From assembly GCA_037127315.1 (NCBI GenBank), contig JBBBDQ010001451.1, positions 943,501 through 1,007,500 of the forward strand: DNA of 64,000 bases. Reading direction: 5' to 3'. The notes under the pieces were generated by a model that saw nothing but the letters and a program-made list of their open reading frames with translations, was not told the DNA's origin and did not search any database. A program made the position numbers and the translations under genes. This DNA comes from Ascarosepion bandense. Taxonomy: Eukaryota; Mollusca; Cephalopoda; Sepiida; Sepiidae. Within the stretch, counting starts at the first letter, position 1. Every line of letters begins with the position of its first letter. Positions 33,380 to 44,618 of this stretch are shown piece after piece.

Positions 33380-34330
33380 ACTCTTGTCTTTATTTTTATT
33401 GTCATATTGACGACGTTTCAGACGTTCTAGGCTCCGACCCTTTTAGGATTTGTTTATATTTCTTAGACTAGTTATTGTAGCTATTTACACAGTTTACATC
33501 GTTCGGACGATTGTCCTCGTTTTTATTGTCATATTTTCTTTAGGTGATACATGAAGAAGGCAGGAGCCCACAACGGCCTAAACATTGTAATTATGACAAT
33601 AAACAAGACGACGACAGTCCGAACGATGTACAGCTACAATACATTATATCAGAAATATAGATAGATTCTAAAGAAGGCCGGAGCGTACCACGGCCTAAAC
33701 ATCGTGACTCTAAACTTATTTATAAATGGAACTTTGTCTGTGTGTGTGTGTCTGTGTGTGTGTCCGTTACCTATAGACTCCGAAACGGCTGAACCGATTT
33801 TCTTGAAAATTTACACAGTTGTACTATAAGCGCCTGCGAGTGTTCTTAGATAGGTTTTCTGTCGAGGTACCCCTGATAAATATCAAAAATCGATAATCGA
33901 AAAAAATGGGTTAGAGAAGGAGTGGTCCGATTTTAATCAAATTTGATACAGTAATAGACAAACACATAAGAAACGATATTCAGAAGTTTCAAGGTTGCAG
34001 TTCTTACAATAGTGCAGAAAATTTTATATCGATACCAGGAAATCAAAATTTGACTTACATTCATTCATTTTTCTTTCAGTCTATGGTTTCGCTGCTTTTT
34101 AGTCATTCGTACCAAAGTCCAAACAGTCTGAGCTCCAGGACCATGGATTAGTTTTAAAGCTTTCATTACACCCAAGCAACGCCGGGCTAGGCTGCTAGTA
34201 TAACAATAGAGATCATGACAACCGTCCAAACGATGTAAATTGTGTAAACAGTTGCAATACTTCATGTCAGTCATATAGAAAGATATTAAGCAGTATGAAA
34301 AACGCTAAAGTATTTTCGAAATTTGAACAT
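33380..34330. repeat. Diverged minisatellite and hammerhead-remnant region, split by a Helitron
   Basis: Three related units carry degenerate hammerhead-like pieces: minus strand at about 33404-33445, plus strand at 33551-33590 and 33667-33706. The last two keep an excellent helix II (AGGCCG..CGGCCU) but have UAAAC instead of GAAAC. The gtccgaacgatgta and tatagatag blocks match the 108-bp minisatellite. The Helitron at 33709-34198 sits inside the third unit. Confidence 0.5.
33709..34198 (+). mobile_element. Non-autonomous Helitron (family H), plus orientation
   Basis: It starts TCTAAACTTATTTATAAATG and ends GCTAG, followed by T. The 3' hairpin is present. Comparison with the sister repeat unit at about 33590-33610 shows a clean insertion (gtgac|tataaca) with no target duplication. 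The base before TC is C rather than A. Confidence 0.8.
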
Positions 34331-34366
34331 TCTTGTTATTGCGAAATATAAGAAATCTCTTCGCAA

Positions 34367-34448
34367 AAATATCATATAGCAATATCATATAATAATATCA
34401 TATAATAGTATCATATAATAATATCATATAATAATATCATATAATAAT
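34367..34448. repeat. 13-14 bp minisatellite (atatcatataata)n
   Basis: About six imperfect tandem units. Confidence 0.85.
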
Positions 34449-34954
34449 TCTGCTTGTCCCTTCGTTAGTTAGTTACTTAGTTATTTAGTTCCTCCGTCCG
34501 TTACGCCACTGAAGAACGAATAACACACTTACTCTCTAAACGAGCTTTTCCTTCCCGTCTATCGTTTTATAAACGCTACTCTCCTCAGCCTTTCTCTCAC
34601 CTTTGCCAAACGGAAGAGTAGTAAAGAGTGAGAGAGTAGGAGGAGAGAGCCTATTGCATTACCATAGCAGTAGCAGCTTAAGCTGTTGGTTGTAGCAGCA
34701 ATTGTGTGTGTGTTTATATGTGTGTGTACTGTACAATATAGTAAAAAATAGGTAGATTTGTTGTCGTATCCCGCGACCTAATAACGAAATTTCTGGCACA
34801 CTTGGCTATTACTCAGTTGGTCTTTTCTGTTTACAATGGACACAGGAGCCATGATTTTTCAGTAATTAAAAAAAAACATTTTCCCTTTCAAAATCTCTCA
34901 CAAAATAGCGTACACAATTTTGGTTATGGTCTGTGCATACGCCACTTAGTATAA
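34449..34954. other. Unrecognised, possible transposon body
   Basis: It includes ttagttagttacttagtt repeats and pyrimidine-rich sequence upstream of the 200-bp tandem repeats. It may belong to the same unidentified element. Confidence 0.3.
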
Positions 34955-37068
34955 TATAAGATTACAGTAAAGTTGAGTCTATGGCCAGTACTTTATAGAT
35001 ATTTTAATAAAATTGCACTCTGTGTTATCGTTATTTTATTATCCAATACCTTTATGTTTGAAGACTTTACTATCATTTGTAGTATGACAAAGTAAAATTT
35101 TTCCAGGAAATCATAATTATCGTTCCATGGAAATTCCACGGGTTCCGCTAGTCATATAAGATTACAGTAAAGTAGCTTCTATGGACATAACTTTTATAGG
35201 TATTTTATAAAGAGATAAGAGATAAGAGAACTGACAGGAAAAAAAAACCTGCTCCTGAACAGGATGCTTAAAATCCAAGGAAGGAACAATCATATTAGAG
35301 AAAGAGGAAATACTCCAGCGATGGGAAGAATATATAAAGGATGTTTTTGGGACAAGAGAGAACAACCGAGAATACACAAGGAGATGGATGCTGCAATGGC
35401 CAAAATGAACAGAAACAAAGCACCCGGCCCAGACGGCATAGTGATAGAGCTGCTGACAGCCTTAGAAGAATATGGCATAGAAAAAATTACCGACATAATA
35501 AACGAAATTTATAGCAGCGGAATAATACCAGACGACCTATGCAAGTCGATATTTATAGCACTGCCGAAGAAACCTGGTGCAAACGAGTGCGAACTACACA
35601 GAACTATCAGCTTAATGAGTCACATTACAAAACTGATTGTCAGAATCCTGATGAATAGAGCGAGAAGCAGAATCAGGCTAGAGATAAGGCAGGAACAGTG
35701 CGGGTTCGTCAAAGACACTAGAACAAGGAACGCCATATTCATGAGTAGGATTCTCTCTGAAAGGGCATTACAAATGAAGAAAGACTTGTACCTATGCTTC
35801 ATTGACTACGCGAAAGCATTCGACAAGATACGACACAAAGAATTGATGGAGATACTCGGCAGCCTCGACATTTTTGAGAAAGACATAAGAATAATCAAGA
35901 ATCTCTACTGACAGCAAACGGCCTGCATATGGAGAGGTAACTATCTCAGTAGATACACAAAGATAGAAAAAGGCGTAAGACAACGATGTGTCTTTTCACT
36001 GGATCTGTTCAAACTATACAGCGATAATATTTTGAGGACCCTACATGACACGCCAGGATTTGTTATTGGAGGCCACAACCTGAACAACATAAGGTATGCG
36101 GACGATACAGTGCTGATTGCGGACACGGAAAGGAATTACAAGACCTCATACAGAAACTAGCAGTGGAGAGTGACAAAAAGGGACTACAAATAAACTTTAA
36201 GAAAACTGAGTGCATGGTCATCAGCAAAAGATACAACCCAAAATGCCAAATACAGGTGGGAGATATCAGAATCAAACAAGTATAAGAATTTAAGTACCTA
36301 GGAAGTGTTCTAGCAGGAGATGGAAAATGCGACACGGAGATCCAAAGGCGAATTGGCATGGAAAAGGACGCGTTCCAGAAGATGAGCAAAATACTAACAC
36401 ACAGGAAAATCTCAATAGAAACAAAGAAAAGAGTGCTGAACTGCTACGCGATGTTAGTTCGTCAATACGGCAGTGAATGCTGGACAATATCATCGAAAAT
36501 GAGGACAAAACTGGAATCTGATACTGATTGTCCAGACAGAAGGAAAAAGAGACAGAAAAAGGCAGCGGATAACATATTTACAAGGTCTGATCGGGTGGAT
36601 GTCGGAACGGGGGTTGCCAGGAGCAACAGGAGCAAACATACTAGGAGCCACAAGGGATAGGGAGACATGGAGAACCATGATCGCCTACGTCCTGAAGGGA
36701 CAGGGCACATAGAAGAAGAAGAAGAATAAAATTATACTTTGTGTTATCGTTATTTTATACATTTATGTTTGAAGACGTTACTATCATTTGTAGTATGACA
36801 AAGTAAAGTTTTTCCAGGAAATCATAATTTGTCATTCCGTGGAAATTCCCCGAGCTCCGTTAGTAATATAAGATTACAGTAAAGTAGCTTTTATGGACAT
36901 TACATTTATAGATATTTTAATAAAATTATTCTCTGTGTTATCGTTATTTTATTATCCAATACATTTACGTTTGAAGACGTTACTATCATTTGTAGTATGA
37001 CAAAGTAAAATTTTTCCAGGAAATCATAATTATCGTTCCATGGAAATTCCACGGGTTCCGATTGTTAT
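34955..37068. repeat. ~200-bp tandem repeat, three units, one split by LINE-B
   Basis: Units lie at about 34955-35153, at 35154-35214 continuing at 36727-36867, and at 36868-37068. Shared blocks are taatataagattacagtaaa, atcatttgtagtatgacaaa and tccaggaaatcataatt. The first unit ends with ttccgctag|t and a nearby short palindrome (tggaaattcca), which resembles a Helitron 3' end. The other units do not keep CTAG, so that reading is uncertain. Confidence 0.75.
35230..36727 (+). pseudogene. LINE-B non-LTR retrotransposon, 5'-truncated RT
   Basis: This is the best LINE-B copy. The frame 35264-35911 contains the RT start (MNRNKAPGPDGIVIELL), the IFIALPKKPGANECELHR block, TISLMSHITKLIVRILM, the EQCGFVKDTRTRNAIF block and the catalytic LYLCFIDYAKAFDKI. 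A stop at YW-type position 35910 and frameshifts follow. Later pieces give RQRCVFSLDLF, then IRYADDTVLI with the catalytic YADD (about 36090), and the C-terminal LVRQYGSECWTISSKMRT. The 3' end is gatcgcctacgtcctgaagg, then cacatag and (GAA)n. The endonuclease is missing. It sits inside a 200-bp tandem repeat unit and has clearly been inactive for some time. Confidence 0.85.
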
Positions 37069-37069
37069 T

Positions 37070-37950
37070 ATAAACAAGCGATTAATATCAACAGATGCAC
37101 ATTTCTACTGTTATTTTCATAAAGAAATAACGAAACATGTTTGGAATTGAACAATTTATGCAACTTCACCAGCAAGCATTTTGTATCACTTTTGGGCTTA
37201 CATGAAAACTTCATTAGCAAACAAGTGACTTAAGTATCTAAATAAGAACTGAACTTTAAATATTTTACATATGAGACTAATATTACCGAGAAACTTTGAA
37301 ATCAATATAATATTGATTTATATGGAAGCATAAATTTGCCTTAAAAGCAGGAAAAAAACATGACCTGATGTGTAGAAAATGAACTCTGTTTTTATTTAAA
37401 GAGACACGCGTAATTAAACGTGCGACAAAAAGCCAGGGAAAATCGTACAGAGATAAATATTTTAGTTCGAAATCAATATCTTTTGTGTAGATATCTTTTC
37501 ACTTTGATTATATTAATTCGATCACATACTCGAGAATAAAATGTTGTATGTCCTGTTTCCGACAATCTGGCGTCATCGGTGCACGAACAAAGAACATATC
37601 GGCTCCGAAACGCCAAGGTAGTCAAAATATAATCAAAGTAGTTTTTTTTCTCTCTCTCTAGACAGATAACAGTCGTGTAAACTTCTACACGAAAGGTCAG
37701 TTGTCAAGCATATTTCTCACGTTGAGAACAAATGTTTCTAACGGTACATACGATAGGGATAATAAAAGAAGTAGAATATTGGCGGCTTACTGAAAGGTTT
37801 GGTCAATGGATGCAAGTGATCTTCAGAATAAGAAAACACCCACACCCACACACACATCTATAAAGAGAGAGAAAGTGAGAGAGAAAGAAAAGGGAAATAT
37901 ATATATAAACATAGTCAATAACTTTGCATTTCTAGAAAAACCACTCATCA
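37070..37950. other. AT-rich stretch with a weak hammerhead-like remnant
   Basis: It is mostly unrecognised. At about 37905-37950 (minus strand) CUGAUGA, a short UGG..CUA stem and GAAA occur in the right order next to a TA-rich run, but helix III is not palindromic. Confidence 0.35.
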
Positions 37951-37953
37951 GGG

Positions 37954-39295
37954 CTTTTTTTAATCATTTCACCCCGGGCAAGGCGTAAAAGCCACTGATG
38001 TGCCGGGGGCTACATAACTGAAAGAAAATTAATTAGAGGAGGGAGAAGAGGATTACAAACCAATTAGAAAGAAGCAATAGAAAGATGAAAATGCAGGTGT
38101 AATGACAGTTGCAAGGGGGGGGGAGAAATGGAAGGATATACGGGGTGGGGAAAGGGCTAGAGTCAAGTGGTTAATAGATGAGTATTGACTTTGCATTTAA
38201 ATTTCTGGAGGTTGTAGCCGTCAGGAAAGCAAGAATATGGGAGCGAGTTCCACATGCGTGAAGTGCGAGAGTAGAAGCTGCAGGAGTAGAATTGTCGTCT
38301 GCATTTGGCTAACCTAACTGTGAATGGGTGGGACCCAGTTACAATTCTGGTTGCACGAGTAAACACCTGTTGAGGAGGCACCAGTGACAAGTTCATCTGA
38401 GCAGAAGCCATGAAAGTACTTATAGAACAGACAAAGGGAGGCCACATCTAGTTGGTGGGGAAGTGGCTGTAGTCGAGCCGCCAAGTCAGCACCTATCACG
38501 TTACTAACTCTCCTTTGGAGTCTGTCGAGAATACTGAGGTGAGAGGCAGGGGTGCCTGACCATAAATGGCAGCAGTACTCCATGCAGGGTCGAATGGTAG
38601 ACTTGTATATATGCAGGATGGATTCAGGCGGAAAGAACATCCTGGATCGACACAGTGACCCAAACTTTTTAGCAGTGGATTTAGCTATGGATTAGATGCA
38701 CCGGTTCCATTTGAGATCAGAAGAGAGGGTAAGGCCGAGGAGGCGCAGTGTATTGCACTCAGGGAGAATCGCTTGGTCCATGCTTATGGGAGGCAGGAGA
38801 GGTTGCCTGCGATGGTTGACAGACAACAGCTATGTCTTGGACGCATTGAAGTTGACAAGCCACTTCTTGCCCCAATTCACCACAGAGTGGTTCAAGGTCA
38901 GCAGCGAGATTATGTCTGTCCGCCATGCCAGGTTTCTTACTGGAGCGGGAGTATATTGTCGTGTCATCTGCGTAGATGCCTACTTGGGACTTGATCTCAT
39001 CTGGGAGGTCATTGATGAAAATAAGGAAGAGCGTCGGGCCCAAGATAGAGCCCTGGGGGACACCGGCATTCGTGCTGTAGGATGAAAAGGCATGCCCATT
39101 CAAAACGACCTTCATTTTGCGGATGTTTAAAAAAGACTGGATTAGGTCAAGCAGGCATCCGGTAATGCCTTAACCCCGTAGCTTGCAAAGGAGGCCAGAG
39201 TGCTAAACCCTGTCAAAAGCCTTGGAGATGTCCAGAGAAAATGCACGAGCCTCGCCTGACTCATCGTGGGTCTGGAGCATGTAATAAATCTTCTG
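37954..39295 (-). pseudogene. LINE-A reverse transcriptase, decayed second copy
   Basis: It is 85-90% similar by eye to 24986-26462, on the same strand. It has the same 3' tail and the same C-terminal motifs (SILHIYKSTIRPCMEYCCHLW at about 38600, SRTSRMWNSLPYSCFPDGYN at about 38220). The catalytic IYADDTTIYS is kept at about 38960. Frameshifts divide the frame at about 38450, 38690, 38880 and 39130, and the 5' truncation is at about 39290. A LINE-B tail follows directly at 39325. Confidence 0.85.
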
Positions 39296-39324
39296 AATAT
39301 TAAAATAAAGCATGTTCCTAACAC

Positions 39325-39882
39325 ATTCTTCTTCTATGTGCCCTGTCCCTTCAGGACATAGGTGATCATGGTTTTCCACATCTCACTATCCCTTGTGGTT
39401 CGTAGTATGTTTTCTCCTGTTACACCTCGCAACCCCCGTTCCGTCATCCACCTAATCAGGCCCTGCAAATATGTTATCCGCTGCCTTGCTCTGTCTCTTT
39501 TTCATTCTATATGGTCAGTTAGTATCAGGTTCTCCAAGCATTCTTTCCTCATTGCATGTCCCAGGAACTTCAGTTTGTCTCTTCCTGATGCTCAGTATCA
39601 ATTTCCTTTTTGTTGCCATTCTTTCCAATACCTCATCGTTGCTTGTATGCTCAGTCCACGATATCCGCAGCATCCTTCTGTATAACCACATTTCCGCTGC
39701 TTCAAGTTTTGTCCTCATTTTCGATGATATTGTCCAGCATTCACTGCCGAATTGAAGAACTGACATGACATAGCAATCCAGCATTCTTTTCTTTGTTTCT
39801 AGTGAAATTTTCCTGTGAGTTAGTACTTTACTCATCTTCTGGAACGCGTCCTTTGCCATGCAAATTCGATCATTTTGGTCTC
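39325..39882 (-). pseudogene. LINE-B 3' portion
   Basis: The minus-strand frame 39515-39901 is still open for about 120 codons and encodes the LINE-B C-terminal region: DAFQKMSKVLTHRKISLETKK, LQFGSECWTISSKM, EMWLYRRMLRISWTEH. The LINE-B 3' tail is at 39325-39400. The catalytic RT core is absent. Confidence 0.8.
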
Positions 39883-39963
39883 TCACGCAATGCGACGTCA
39901 TAGAACCGCATTACAAATTTACGAACTGCGTCTGCTATTCGATGACTGTTATCATTGCTTAGC

Positions 39964-40028
<65 letters not shown>

Positions 40029-40795
40029 ATTTATCGAGGCAGTGGATAATTTTCTAAACATAAACTGTTAAATATAAGAGACAATGAATATCTATTATAT
40101 TTAATAATGAGCCGTTCTAAACATGGTATTTTGGCTTTAATTTCAGGTGAAAATAAATTTTACTACAACCACGATCTCCCGTAGACTTACTTGTCACATT
40201 TCTGATCATAGTTCAATTAAACAACATTTCTTAGAAAAACATAAACATGTAAGTATTATTAGACAGATTTTATAGTGAACAATACAATTATACTCACTCA
40301 TACACAAAGTAAAATGAACCTTCAGATATTGGAGGCCATCTACATTAAATCAAAACAACCCATACTTAATAAAATCACGTTTAAATCTGGTCATAATTAA
40401 TTACATTTCATTTAAATATATGGTTTTGTTAACATTTTCAGCTCTCACGCATGCGACGTTTATAGAACTGCATTCCAAATTTATGAACTGCATTTGCTAG
40501 TTGGTGACTGTTGTTGTTTAGCAAAGTTTTATGTCAACATAAGATAAAATCATCTTTGATGGTGAATATTTTTGTGTTAACGTCCCTGTAACCTCTCTGA
40601 AGATGTGAGCTGAAAGCTTAGAACCAACTTAATAAAAAAATATCCAAATGTTGGAGAATTTTTGCTTAATTTTCACCTGAGATTAAAGCCAAAATACGAT
40701 GCTTAGAACGGCTCATGATTAAACATAATAAACATTCGTTGTCTGTTATGTTTAACAGTAGATGTTTAGATAATCATTTGCTGCCTTGACACAAT
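39883..40795 (+). pseudogene. Penelope-like fragment flanked by inverted and direct repeats
   Basis: Coding remnant 40155-40400 reads TTTISRRLTCHISDHSSIKQ, then HFLEKHKH, and after a stop LQILEAIYIKSKQPILNK. This is the C-terminal half of a PLE GIY-YIG endonuclease. It is framed by an inverted repeat of about 120 bp (40036-40158 and 40668-40793; shared gagccgttctaa and tattttggctttaat). A direct repeat of about 85 bp (39883-39970 and 40440-40528; ctctcacgc, gaactgc, ggtgactgtt) adds to it. Mixed direct and inverted terminal copies are a known feature of PLE insertions. A TA tract lies at 39968-40028. Confidence 0.7.
40597..40622 (+). ncRNA. Hammerhead-like motif, degenerate helix II
   Basis: CUGAAGA, then a poor helix II, then GAA, AGCU and U at H17. 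Helix I has UCU/AGA. It lies in the 3' region of the PLE at 39883-40795. Confidence 0.35.
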
Positions 40796-41089
40796 AAATA
40801 AAGAATATTTATGCATAACATGATTACAGCAGGCAATAAAAACTCTGATCTGGGGATTGGAGATTTTAAGGTGTGGCAGACCACCTCTTTATTGCTGTTG
40901 TTTCCCGGTCCATTTGTCCCGGGTGTTAGGACACTACCACCTGGGTAGCAAATAAAAAACACTAATAAAATGCGCAAATATGAACCACTAAAGAAAAAAA
41001 ATGTGTGTTAACATATCTATTTATAGTAAAATTACCAACAATTCCTATTTATAGTAAAATTACCAGCAATCCATTTTATAGTAGAATAC
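40796..41089. other. Unrecognised spacer
   Basis: It includes a small GC-richer block (40915-40950) with no identity found. Confidence 0.35.
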
Positions 41090-41240
41090 TTTATCTATGT
41101 GTCGTGTCTCTTCAGAACGTAGGCGATCTTGACTTTCCTCATCTTCCTTTCTTCTCGTAATCCCGCCAAACACTGCTCTGCCATTCATTTATTAAAACTA
41201 TGTGGTTTCTTCCGTATCTTTTTTCCTCTCTCTTTAATTT
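41090..41240 (-). mobile_element. LINE-B 3' tail fragment
   Basis: Reverse complement of the LINE-B 3' end (gtgtcgtgtctcttcagaac, then cctcatcttcc and ctgctctgcc). Confidence 0.55.
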
Positions 41241-41351
41241 CGAACCGAACCCTTTATTACAATCACTGGGGTACATGAACTCCATTCCTTGCGTAAAACC
41301 TCGATTAGAAGTCATTAGTTATCTCCCTCTAATCCTATTCGCTAATTCCTA

Positions 41352-41394
41352 GCACCTGACGAAGACTAGAGCGTACAACGGCCGAAACGTCGTA
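41352..41394 (+). ncRNA. Hammerhead-like motif at the start of a minisatellite
   Basis: CUGACGA (41356-41362), a decayed helix II, then GAA, the palindrome ACGU and C at H17 (41391). Helix I has CA/GU. The following 108-bp minisatellite starts inside this motif (aaacgtcgt). Relatives with a better helix II are at 33551 and 33667. Confidence 0.4.
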
Positions 41395-41682
41395 AAAATG
41401 GCAACAAATATGAGGACAATAGTTCGAATAATGTAAATATTGTAAATACTAACTCATCTCAGAAATATAGACAAATAGAATGATCTATTATTAAACGTCG
41501 TAAAAATGGCAACAAAGATGAGGACAATAGTCCAATAATATAAATACTGTAAATACTACCTGATCTCAGAAATATAGACAAATAGAATGATTAAACGTCG
41601 TACAAATGGCAACAAAGATGAGGACAATAGTCCGAATAATGTAAATACTGTAAATACTACCTTATCTCTGAAATATGAACAA
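41386..41682. repeat. 108-bp minisatellite array, about 3 units
   Basis: Units start at 41386, 41494 and 41594 (the second shortened to about 100 bp). The sequence is the same as in the array at 30150-30572. Confidence 0.85.
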
Positions 41683-41684
41683 AT

Positions 41685-41775
41685 ACTGCGGGAAATATTC
41701 TGCCCAGACTGTAATGTCTATTTCGAGACATGATCGTCCAGGTGGGTATCACGTATGGCATTTAAATTCTTATAT
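41685..41775 (+). mobile_element. tRNA-derived SINE, 3' fragment
   Basis: It has atactgcgggaaatattctg, then the diverged palindrome tctatttcgagacatgat and gtatcacgtatggcatt. Confidence 0.65.
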
Positions 41776-42336
41776 TGAGTCCAATTTATTTGAACACTTG
41801 GTAATGTGTGTTTATTTTCTCTTCAGTATCGTTTTTATCCCACTTATGTATACCTATGTCATCAGCATAGTCCTCTCGTCATCAGTATATTGGTTACGAA
41901 TGTAATTCGTTGTCTTTTATTGGTAGATACCTTTGTGTATGGTAGTGAATGCTTAAAAGATTAGTGCCTGTACATTCACATCTGTATTTGTAAATGCGAA
42001 TAATGTAGTATAGAAAAAATTAAATAGACTTTTGGTGTAGGACAAAGGCTGTCTTAAGAGTCTGATTTTTTTTTCTGGAGAAAAAAAGAAATAACCACAC
42101 CATTTATTTCTACATTCCTGTCACTGTGATTGAAAATATTATGAATTTAATTGATTTAAATTAATTGATTGAATTTAATTGATTTTAATTAAAATTTAAT
42201 TTAATGCATCTTAGCCAAATATAATGTTGAATTTCCCAGAACGTGATTCAGAATAATGTTCCCATCTATTTTGTTCATATCACAACATTTCGGCCGCTGT
42301 ACTCTCCACCCTTCTTATTGTGCCAGGTAATCATCA
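41776..42336. other. AT-rich stretch, nothing recognised
   Basis: It contains an aattgattgaattt-type low-complexity block at about 42140-42205. Confidence 0.4.
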
Positions 42337-42600
42337 GGATGTGCGTTGTGGTGCAGTGTATATTGACTCGGAACGACAAACCGGGGAGCCGAGTTCGAAT
42401 TTCAGTTGAATTACTTGCATTCACTTCCGCACAAATACCATTGAGGAAAGCTATTAATCCGTCTCTTCCCTCAATTTATGGGTTAAATAACAGGACAGAT
42501 TGGGCTCTATAGCCTTGGCTGGCAACCAGTCTACCGCAGAAAGCAATGGCAACCTACTGCGGGACAATCTGCCCAGTTAGCCATGTCTATTTCTGAACTG
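42337..42600 (+). mobile_element. tRNA-derived SINE, nearly full
   Basis: Head gcgttgtggtgcagtgtata, box-B-like GAGTTCGAATTTC, and body through agccttggctggcaacc to the start of the 3' palindrome, where it breaks off. Confidence 0.8.
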
Positions 42601-42749
42601 AACTCAAAATTTTTACACTTATAAATTCATTAGCCATCATTTTAACACACCAGAAAATAGATTTTTTTGTAATCAAGTTTTCTCATAATAAAGGAAGCAA
42701 TTTTTAAACAAATTTAGTGTACATTGAAGCGTAGATGAATGGCGTTTAA

Positions 42750-42971
42750 CCCTCTAGGGCCATTCGTATCATATTTGATACAGTATGAAAACAAGCCTTG
42801 AAAGAAATATTTTCCTGAAAAATTTTTTAAGAGAAATATTTTATAAATTTCAAATGAAAGCAGTACTGACTGCTCAGTCAATGAATACCAAATGTTTCCT
42901 TATAGGGAAATACCAAATGTTTCCTTATAGGGAAATACTGTATCAAATCTGATACGAATGGCCCTAGAGGG
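42750..42971. mobile_element. piggyBac-type MITE with TTAA duplication
   Basis: It is 222 bp flanked by TTAA on both sides (42746-42749 and 42972-42975). The terminal inverted repeats are about 37 bp with a single mismatch and start CCCTCTAGGGCCATTCGTAT. A TTAA duplication with CCC-starting ends is characteristic of piggyBac. The interior has a 27-bp tandem duplication (42885-42945) and no transposase. The near-perfect TIRs suggest a fairly recent insertion. Confidence 0.9.
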
Positions 42972-42975
42972 TTAA

Positions 42976-43873
42976 GTAGACTTATATTGCTTTTTGTGTA
43001 TTTTTAAAAGAATGTACGAAAAGATTTTATGATCTGGGTGAAGAAATATATTCAGTTCTCTATATTTAATACAAAAGTTAATAAATTTTAAAATCGATGT
43101 TCATTTTAATTGTTAATTACTACAAATACTTTCTTTTAATTTGTTTGCTTGTATTCTCGTTCTTTGATAGACTAGATCACCAACTGACTTAAGATACATA
43201 ATGTTTCAAATACCCATAACTTAATTGTAATATGAGCAACTGATGCACCACCAACAGAATTGCAGTTGTTATGTTATCATGGAACTGCTGAAAATTAATA
43301 TGGGTTTAACAGATTTACTTCTTTGAATGGGATGGCCGGTCAGTTTGATCTTTTTAGAGGTGGTTTATTGTTTATATTTTCTATGATTTCCTCTAGATTT
43401 TATCCATAAATAGTTGAATGATGGTTGTTTACGAAATTCAAACGAAATAATAGTTCTTGTCCTGTTAAACCCTGACAGATATTAGCTAGGGGTTGCTCGT
43501 GAAAGTCGGCTACGGTAAGTCAAAACCGGATAAAAAAATTGTTTAGAATGAGTTTGAACATTCCATTATATAAATCAATAGTAGGTATGAAAAACATAGC
43601 AAAAACATCTAGTGCTGTAGCCCCATATTGCTCAACAGAGTCTACGGTGCTAAAGTATGAGGAGGGGCCCTGTAATATCTGTATTCTTTATTCTTTAGAC
43701 GAGCTCATTATCAGCATCATGTTCCTACCAGAAAGCATTTGATGGATGTCGCCACGAGGACATTTATTCACATTAAATGTTTATTCACAAAATTCGGATT
43801 AAGCCTTGCTGAGAAGGGTTGTTCCAATTATAATTACATTTTCGTAACTAGGTGTTAATTATTTTATGTTTTA
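42976..43873. other. AT-rich stretch, nothing recognised
   Basis: A 67-codon plus-strand frame (43539-43742) has no recognisable motif. Confidence 0.4.
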
Positions 43874-44257
43874 CTAGCAGTATAGCCCGGCGTTGCTCGG
43901 GTGTAATGAAAGATTTAAAACTAATCCATGGTCCTGAAGCTCAGACTCTTTGGACGTTGATAAAAAGCAATAGTTGTTTCTAGTTAAAACGAAACCGTAG
44001 ACTGAAAGAAAAATGAATGGATGTAAGTCAAATTTTAATTTCCTGGTATCGATATCAAATATGTTTTTTTCCGTTGTAAACTGAATTTTGAAGCCTTTTT
44101 GAAGGCTAAATAAGTCCTCTGAGTAAATGGTATCATGGCTGAGACTAAGAACTACAATTATACCTAAAGCCAAACCCGAAGCAAAAACTAAAATAAAAGG
44201 GCTGAAAAAAATACAGACATACAGGAAGATAAACAGACACATACACAAACATCTTGC

Positions 44258-44305
<48 letters not shown>

Positions 44306-44405
44306 CGATTTTCTGCACTATTGTAAGAACTGCAGCCGTTCCGGAGTCTATGTGTAACGGAGACACACACACACAGACAAAGTGCCATTTATAAAAAAGT
44401 TTGGA
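43874..44405 (-). mobile_element. Non-autonomous Helitron (family H)
   Basis: On the minus strand it runs from TCCAAACTTTTTTATAAATG to CTAG followed by T. The 3' hairpin CCCGAGCAACGCCGGG is intact. A 38-bp TA tract is internal (44262-44301), and part of the 5' half is deleted. Confidence 0.8.
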
Positions 44406-44618
44406 CTCTTTTCATTGCCGGATGTTAAATATATCGAGATGAAATGTTCGCAATGTGCAATAGACTTCCCTTCTTACATGGGGACATATGTATATATTAT
44501 TGATACTGTGAAAAATTCATCTAGTTACTTTAGTGTCTCTCACCCGATAACCAACGTAACAACGTGGCTGAATTAAAAAAAAAAAAGAATAATATGATTT
44601 AATTAAAAATATTTATTT

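Noticed and set aside
34449..35153. Second Helitron family ending ttccgctag|t
   Set aside because: The start TCTGC lacks the expected flanking A, and the sister repeats do not keep CTAG.
37905..37950. CUGAUGA .. GAAA on the minus strand
   Set aside because: Only a 3-bp helix II and no recognisable helix III; kept only as a remark in the region entry.
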